From Lantana camara (taxonomy: Eukaryota > Streptophyta > Magnoliopsida > Lamiales > Verbenaceae): a stretch of DNA of 64,000 nucleotides. The DNA is taken from positions 66,123,501 through 66,187,500 of the forward strand of contig CM074862.1 in the NCBI GenBank assembly GCA_037501455.1, written 5' to 3'. Made by a program: the position numbers and the translations under genes. The stretch's first letter is position 1. Every line of letters starts with the position of its first letter. The notes under the pieces were generated by a model. The model saw only the letters and a list, made by a program, of their open reading frames with translations. It ran no database searches and was not told where the DNA came from. Of this stretch, positions 56,559 through 64,000 are shown one piece after another.

Positions 56559-57462
56559 TTTTTGGCGGAGTCTGTTGGAAACCAGTCTTCTTTTTTCATT
56601 CCTTCCTTGCTAGTTGAGAGACAAACACTTATTTCACTATGGTAACTACAAGATCTGGCGCTGTCGGGGGCGGAGGTGACCCCCCCCCCCCCCCCCGAAT
56701 GGCGCTGGAGGCGTGCCTGTCGCAGAAGTCACAGGTGCTCTACCCACCACTGGGACGACCCCGCCGCTAAGAGGACCCGTTGAGTCCCACCAGGGGAACA
56801 ACCCAGATCTCCCCCCCACCGCGGATGAATAGGGCGATTTGGCTCAAACCTTTCCCTGCATCAGCCTTCCGCTACCGCCCCTCCCATGGATGGTTACTCC
56901 ATGATGATGCTACCACCGGGCTACATGCTTGCGCCACCCAACTTGGTGCCTATCGTCTAGCCTTATCATGGGGGGGCAGATGCAGCTCCCCGTCGTAGTC
57001 CCCAAAGAAATTGAGGGGGTGGAGATACACCCTATGACTCCAAGGCAGCTTCAAGCCATTTACACACAGTGTGAGGTTCAAGCCGCCCAAAATGCTTGGA
57101 AAAACTTCACAGCCACTTACTTCCCCTCTGGGCAAGCTGCGCAAATCGCCCCTCCCATGGGGGGATGACAAGTTCATCCTCTTATGGCCTCCCATGTAGT
57201 CTTGCAGGCTCGACTACCACCGCCCCCAGCTGTCAATGCTAAAGAAGCCCTCCAGAGGGGAGCGCAGGAACAACCGTAGACTGACAAGGAAAGGGGCCTG
57301 TTAACAGAATCAACGTGGATGAGGAAGTCCGTTCAAGAGTCTCAGGAAGAGGCAACTGAGCGGATGGGGAAAACCCAAACCCACTCGCGGCTGTGCAAGA
57401 CCAGCTGTAGGGTTTGCAGGACATGGTGGAGCTGCTAGGAGGAAGGCCCAGAACAGTAGCGG

Positions 57463-59566
57463 TACGGGACCACATTTTAAAAAATTTCTTATAATATAAG
57501 TATTAAAATATTTCTAAAACATTTTAATACAATAGCGGAAGACTAGCCGGATCTACTCAAGTATATACATGCAATTGGTAATAAATTTTAAATCACTTAA
57601 GCAGATAAATATCTAACATGCAATTAACACTTAAGAGCATATAATTTATCATGCTTTAAAATAATATAACTGTAAAATATTACAGTACTCCAAATATGGC
57701 TATCTAACGGCATTTTTCAAGCTCCTTTCCCTTTTGTGAGACCGGCAAAGCTTCCACGCAATATCCCCGACTCGACCCTCAGAGTGTGGGCTCCGCGAGT
57801 ATTTCCCTAAATATTTGAGAAAATATTTTTCTAGAAAAACTCATTTTTGTAAAACTAGAAAATCCCTATTTTCTAATAATTAAGTGGATTATATATTAAT
57901 TATATAACCACTTAATTATATATTAATTAATCTTCAATAAAAAGATTAATTAAACTAAAAAAGGGGAAAAAAAGGCTCTCAAAATCAGCCCAAAATTGGC
58001 TGAAAATGTTATGAAAAAACAGCAAGAGGGTTCAGCTATTTATAGGCCAAAAACCAGGGGTATTTTCGTCATTTCATACCTCCCACTTGCTGCCGCGGCC
58101 AATCAGAGGGAGCCACATGGCGGAACGTGGCGGCACGAGTCGGCCGCCGCCTGGCATGCGCCGACACATGGCGACTGCCCGGCTAGCGCGTGTCACACAA
58201 GCGCATCGTTCAAATGCCGTCATGTGACCGGGTCTGGCAGGACCCTACCCGTTGAATGACCCGGATGACCAGTCCATATTTGACCGGATAATACGATTCG
58301 TTGACTGACCCGCTTTCTAAGCAAATCTGGAACGCTGAATCCACGCGTTGTGGCGCGATCTGTGCCGTCCATTTGGTGCCCCACTTGGCGCCCAGTCAGC
58401 ACCACCTCATGCCTGATCACCTGACGTGGCATGCCATGTCATCATCATTTTTTTTTTTTTTTTTTTTTTTGTGATGAAAAATTTTATTTTCTCCAAAATA
58501 AAATTTCGGGCATTTCCAACACTTTGGAATTTCAATTTATTTTCTTAAAATAAATTCCTTGGCTATTTTCAAACACTTTCAAATTTTTTTTTCTTTCTCC
58601 TTTTAATATTTTCTCTTCGGGTTTTCAATTGGGGCTTGCAAGGGGACCTGCAGTATTATTTAATTTTAGCTCCAAACGGGTTAATCTATTATCATCTCAT
58701 GATAATAATTAATTATCGTTTAATAATATTTAATTCCACTAAACAAATATTGTTGCACTCAAAAATTAATTAAATTATTCACGAATTTCTCGATCTAGAA
58801 TAATATTGCATTTTACTCCTCCGTGTAGATATCCATGAAAAATAAATTGTCACTACTATCATTTATTTTTCACCTCCAATCTGAAATTTATTCATTCGTT
58901 TTAAATTCAAATTCTCTGTATGTGAAACACATTTAACATACAACTTCGGTGACGTATCACGCGAAGTGCTTTGGCCAAAGTCTTAATTCGAACTTTTGCA
59001 AATCTATTTCAGGGATATCTTTTACCTTCCAGCAAGGCCACAGATTCCTCGATCAATATAACGCTTTAGCACATTTCATGTTATCACCGAACGTCCAAAT
59101 TAGTTTGGCCGACCGTTACCGAGTCCTCACTTCGAGTATATTATAGTGACTAACACTACATGCCTAAAGCCGAAATATTGTCAGGATTAAGAGTACAATG
59201 CTTCCTGAGATTTTATTCATTTTAGAAAGCAGTATAAAATGAATAATCTCAGTGGTCCAGTTCGATGTTTCCAATCCTATTGAAAATCATCAACGTGTCA
59301 TAACCGGAATCACCATTCCTTATGACGAAAGACTAATCATCTTATATAACCACGTTATAGTCTTGATAAGAACATATTGTTATCTTATCGACTAGAACTT
59401 TAATGACACGTGATTTTGGTATTCAAAGTCTTTTCCTATGGAACACATTTCATATAAGAATACCACCACACGCCATTAATTATGAATATGTGAGATACTC
59501 ACAACTCGCTGTAAATTCAATTTAATTAATTCAACAAATTGAATTTTTAGGGAACTATTCCCAATA
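57463..59566 (-). mobile_element. Solo LTR N, probably Ty1/copia, inside gag of M
   Basis: About 2.1 kb without coding domain, gag of M on both sides. The right end on the minus strand reads TATTGGGAATAGTTCCC, like copia TGTTGGGAATAG with a mutated second base. GGCCTATAAATAGC on the minus strand (58036-58047) is a clear TATA box. A T23 run lies at 58448-58470 and a GC-rich section at about 58080-58440. The left boundary (TACGGGACC) is approximate and no target duplication was found. Confidence 0.7.
58036..58047 (-). promoter_or_regulatory. TATA box of LTR N
   Basis: CCTATAAATAGC on the minus strand sets the orientation of N. Confidence 0.6.
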
Positions 59567-60670
59567 GGAGCAGTTCTCTCGAGCACAATCTCAAGCCCCC
59601 CACGCCGGGGGCGAGAGAGCTAAGGCCAGAGACGCTCGCCGCCAAGCCAACAGGAACCACGCTTCACGACACCAGGAGAAGGAGGAGAATTTTTAGAATT
59701 ACAACGACGAGGAAGGATACCACCATCCCCTGGCGAGGGGCTCCCCCCTTCATTGAGGAAGTTTTGATGTCCCAAGCTGGCATGGGCAAAGTCCCCACTT
59801 CCATCACCCGCTATGATGAGACCACTAATCTAGCGGAGCATTTAGACCATTTCCTGCATTTAATGCATCTGTACGAGCATTCCAGCCACTATTGGGCCAA
59901 AGTCTTTGTCACATCCCTCCTGAGAATGGCCCAAGAGTGGTACAAACGGCTTCCACCCTTCTCGGTTGGAGGGTATGAAGACCTTACCAATGCTTTTCTG
60001 AATCACTTCAACTCGCTCAAAGCCTCGGTCACTGTGCCCATAGCCCTGTACAGCTTAGTCCAAGCTGAGAATGAGTCCCTCCGATCCTTTTTTACCCGAT
60101 TCAACAAGGAGGTGCTCTTAGTCGAGCGACCCTCGATGGATTTCTTAGTCCATGTACTCTTCAAGACCATCAACCATAAGCCTTATGTGAGCAATGAATT
60201 TTCTGAAGCCATTGTAAAAAAGAGGCCCAAGTCTCTCATGGCTACGAGAGAGATCTCCGAACTGTTCTTTGCGCTCAAAGATATGTACAAATCCGATGCG
60301 CCACGTCCGACTGTCCACCATAAGAGAGGATACACAAGCATGGACCGCCGAAAATCTCCTCCTCCCCCATGCAAGCATGAGCGAATCCCTCTCAACCTGC
60401 CCATTTTTTAGATCTATTCACTTTCTGACAAAAAGCTCTTCAAAAGGACCCCGAAATTGAAGGAAACCGAAACTCAAAGGCGCTCGGGGAAAATACTGTG
60501 CCTTTCACAAGCAAAAGGGGTATGACACGGACGAATGCCGATAGATGGAAAGTAAAATACAACGACTCATTACTGGGGGTCATCTGAAGGAGTTTGTCAG
60601 GATTCTGGAGCGATACGATGAACATTGTAACGAGTGAACTAAAACTTGGGAAAGGAGTCCATCACGCTCG

Positions 60671-63600
60671 TGTAGCACCCAAGCGCAAGGTATCACATCC
60701 CCCACACCGAGACCCAACCCGAATATGAAATGGACGATCCATACCCGAGCTAAATCCCGGTCAACGGGGACATACACACACTCTATGCTAGGCGGGACTA
60801 ACCCTTGAACCATAAAATACAACTGCGGGAGCAATAACTGGCCATAATATAAACCATGATCATTCAAGCTCCAAAAATCGATCATATACATTATCAAATG
60901 CCATCAAGTCTCAAACAACAAGTACGCTCCATTATTCTTCATATACAATGATCCAATGTGCAATATGCAAGTGTAAGACCAAAAATACAAGAGTTAAAGA
61001 CGAAAGTAAAACCTATGACTCGAAATCCCGCCTAGCTCCAACGACACCTGCACAACACAACTGAAAACCAAACGGGTTCAGTCCAAAAGGGACTGGTGGG
61101 TATAAAAATAGGGCATAAATGTAATATACGACAGAATTTAACAATCACATGCAAGCTATAATCCCAAGTGAGGTTTTTAAAGGATTTCCCAAGTGGGCAA
61201 ATAGAAATCATCAAAAGGGATTATAACGATTCATTTACATTAGGTCAAGGTCATTAGTGGCCCGACGAGTGGGCGTGCATTATCTCCAACCAACACCTCG
61301 TGTAATTCATTAACATTCATTAACATTCATTCATTCTTTTCATGCATATCATTCTTTCGTGCGCATTCAATAACATTCCACCTTCTTCCTCTGGGTTGGT
61401 GGCGGGTTTGCAAGGCCCATCCACCCATTCATTGACCAAAAGGGGAACATGACTCCCCAGATGGCGCTCAGCGTCCATTTCTCACTAACTCCTAACGAGG
61501 TCCGTTTAAGCCGTTCATTGGTTGGACTAGTGTGAGGGTTTACCGTCAGCCCATGCCTCCTCGGGTCCCCACTCACACCAAGTCCCTGGGCCCCATTCAT
61601 TCATTCTCGCCAAAACATTAGGTAGGATTCATGAAAGAAGGGCTTTACGTTGAAAACATTTACTCTTGAAAACGACTCTATATACATATATATACTTTTG
61701 GCCGAAATCTTTTCACATTGAAGGTATATATAGGGTCATCTATCTACATAGAAGAGAAACCACCTTAAACGGCAAAAGGAGAACACAAGAGCCTCTCGGA
61801 CCGGCCTCGTCTCCAATAGAATCAAAATCTGTGCAATAAAGGTGAGGTGAGACTCAACATGACCAAATAGGATGCTCGGCAATGTAATGATCATGATATG
61901 AATGAAGAAAAGATGCTATAATGTAATGAACACGTTCATGTACACTATTAAAGTCTTAAAGACATATAAACATTCAATTCGTTCATTCATTGAAGCATTC
62001 GTATTCAAACGAGTTCATACCCTTCACATTTCACGTCAAAGGAATTTAAATCATATAATCAAGTCATTCATTCATTCATTCACTTTCATTCTAATTCATC
62101 AATTCTCATTTTCAATCGATTCGATTCAAGAAATTCAAATATAATCATAGCACAAGTTTGATCACATTTCTATTTAGAAAATAAACAATTACATACATTC
62201 AAAAGTATTCAATCTTTCACAAAACTCAACTACAAACATTATATTACATAATATAACATATTTCCAAAGTTTTAGAACAAGAAGAAATCATATGATAAGG
62301 GAAATGGGTTACGGAAATCACAAACGCTACAAAACGCACATAAACGGCATTCATCAAAAGCATGCCCAAGCCTCATCCAAATGCTATGAAATTAAACCAC
62401 AATACTTCCAACACATAGCATAACAAGTTCATAGTTCATCACAAATTAAGATAAAGTCATTAAAGAGGTGAAACAATCAAAAACCGAAAAGGAAAAGACA
62501 AGAAATGCGTAGGGGGAGGGACACGCCCGTGTCCCTCAAATTGAATAGACTGAGACACGGGGGTGTCTCAGTACAGACCTGAAAAAAGGGCATGACACGG
62601 GGGTGTCACCCATTACAAAGCAAATGAGACACGGGGGTGTCACGGTACAGACCCAAAAACGCAAACAAAGCTTACCGGCAAAACAGACCCTATACAAAAT
62701 CAGTCCCAAAAGCATACCAAATCAACTCCAAATCTTATGAAATTTAATATACAACATATTTAGCATGTTAGGAACATATTTAATTTAGAATTCTAAGGCC
62801 AAAACACACGTTAAGAGTACCAAAACTATGCAGAAAGTCTGGGACGCCAAAACCGCACATATGAGCTCGGTTGATTCAATCATGCCATGATCAAGTACTA
62901 AGGGGCTGAATTTGAAGCTGAAACTTTAGGGAACGAACACTAACATGATAAGAAACTAATATAATCCATGTATAAGCAAATTTACATGAATTGAAGCACA
63001 TTAGGATGACCAACAAACCACAAAAATGCAACAGCAGCAGCAACCCAGTTCTGTCATGGATTATGCATAAAAACAGGTCATGTATTTCGGTTTTGGGGCT
63101 TAAAATGGATCCAAAGGCTTGCAATATGAATCCTAACATATAAAACAGTGATTTTACATCATCTCCATGCAAATTCACATGCAAAGAAGGCCATTTGATC
63201 AAGCAACAAAGCATAATTCCACACTACAGTCCCGAAACAGGGAGACAGTTTTGATCATCAAGTCTGGAGCTCTATATCTCATAATTTCATCAAAGGGTCT
63301 AAAGAGAAAATCATCCTAACATCATATAATATCAGTTAGGAAACAAATAGGCCAAGAAACAAGCTCATATAATCATTTATAAGCAAGGTAATCAGCTACA
63401 CAACTAGGTAGGTCATTAGAGCAAAAATCCCCAAAAGTCCTATTCATGCTCTTAGCCCAAACCCTTATCAAATCTGATGCAAAGCAAGTAATAAATGGAT
63501 GAAATCATGTATAGAAGAGTAGAGGATACATAAATATTCATACCTTCAAGATATGGAGAAGAAAGGAAGTGATTTGAGCTCAAAAATCACAAGGGCCAAG

Positions 63601-64000
63601 GGTTTCTCTTCTCTTCTCCTCTCCTCTCTTGTCTCGATCTGTTGCTGCAGAAAATGAGGGAGTTTGGCTCGGTTTTTTGCTGGTAAAAGGAGGAGAAAGG
63701 GGTTAACTCAAGTACATAAGTCATGGGTTAAAGCATGGTTAGGTTTAGGTTGGCTTAAAGGGTCCCACCATGAAGACTAGTCAACAAACGGGATACTCTT
63801 GCACGGGTTGTTTGTTACGGTTGGATTTCGGAGGTATTAATGATCTCAAAAAGGTTTGAGTCTTGTTACATTGTCTCCGAATCTTCGATACAAAGGCAAC
63901 GCAGGTGACGGAATTCGAATCCGAATTCCCGAGCTCAAGATATGTCGTCCGGAAACCAAGGCGCGCTTAAAGCGTTTTAAGCCCTATAAGTTCCGTCTCC
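60671..64000 (-). repeat. LTR H, Tekay-type, runs off the window
   Basis: Starts TGTAGCACCC at 60671 directly after gag of M, with GCTCG (60666-60670) as the expected left duplication. It follows LTR D and I: TGTGCAG acceptor-like site before GGAGCTAGGCGGG near 61040, GC-rich island (about 61380-61620), and dyads (62518-62643). More than 3.3 kb is present and the U3 terminus is not reached, so it is longer than D. Whether it is a solo LTR or the 3' LTR of a complete minus-strand element cannot be told. Confidence 0.88.
62518..62643 (-). promoter_or_regulatory. Four-copy dyad array in LTR H
   Basis: GGGACACGCCCGTGTCCC (62518-62535), GAGACACGGGGGTGTCTC (62552-62569), TGACACGGGGGTGTCA (62593-62608) and GAGACACGGGGGTGTCAC (62626-62643). 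Start spacing is 34, 41 and 33 bp, almost that of LTR D (32, 41, 31), whose core is unrelated. The GTACAG linker recurs after copies two and four, as in LTR I. Confidence 0.88.

Larger units (their letters stand above)
56639..60620 (+). pseudogene. Tat/Retand-type Gag of element M, broken
   Basis: ATG 56639 opens MVTTRSGAVGGGG and a proline run encoded by 17 C (56680-56696); this frame stops at about 56828. Further gag text follows (PKEIEGVEIHPMTPRQLQAI, 56990-57160). After solo LTR N the core is well kept at 59764-60411 (EHLDHFLHLMHLYEHSS, KVFVTSLLRMAQEWYKRLPP, LNHFNSLKAS). A knuckle-like YCAFHKQKGYDTDEC follows near 60500, then a stop. Gag forms the particle and binds RNA. Several frameshifts and stops and two insertions make this copy non-functional. 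Pol, if any, would lie beyond LTR H. Confidence 0.8.

Overview
The window is a nest of LTR retrotransposons from a flowering-plant genome, probably a eudicot. No confident host gene, rRNA, tRNA gene or prokaryotic feature was found. The density, nesting depth and age of the insertions fit heterochromatin. Almost every base can be assigned to a named layer; the main exception is an AT-rich stretch at 16929-19982. Species cannot be told from the sequence. Element letters below are mine.

Left part (1-16928). G (1-736) is the U3 end of a minus-strand Tekay-type LTR sitting inside F (737-2860), a plus-strand LTR. E (2861-6371) is the 3' half of an Athila/Tat-type element. C (6372-16928) is an old minus-strand chromovirus (Ty3/gypsy, Tekay-like): gag-pol full of stops, a complete 5' LTR (14277-16928) and only 144 bp of 3' LTR. 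Solo LTR D (10743-13702, target duplication AGCTG) lies inside its gag.

Middle and right. M is a plus-strand Tat/Retand-type element starting at 19983. Its LTR was split by B (20428-56208, duplication GCCAC), a 36-kb Athila-type element that was itself invaded. B contains the young chromovirus A (22174-32128, duplication ATTTT, LTRs about 99.6% identical, one uninterrupted 1526-codon gag-pol), LTR L (~33230-34353), and a three-LTR Ty1/copia complex K/J (34354-50405). Inside K/J sits solo LTR I (42283-46455, duplication AGTAA). M resumes at 56209 with its promoter, primer-binding site and gag. That gag is broken by solo copia-type LTR N (57463-59566) and cut at 60671 by LTR H, which runs off the window.

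Inferred order: M before B; B before A, L and K/J; J or K before I; C before D; F before G and E. A is the youngest.

The most unusual signal is shared regulatory architecture. LTRs of several families carry clusters of 14-20 bp dyad-symmetric motifs upstream of their promoters. In the Tekay-type and Athila-type families these come in pairs about 32-36 bp apart: three pairs in A, C, F and B, two pairs in D, H and I. The palindrome core differs by family, but copy number, spacing and parts of the linkers are kept. The copia LTRs carry G-box arrays with 11/15/11/11 bp spacing, and M carries one pair of 12-mers. Athila B has a second six-copy cluster inside its body, followed by a TATA box, a plausible intron and the ORF at the envelope position.
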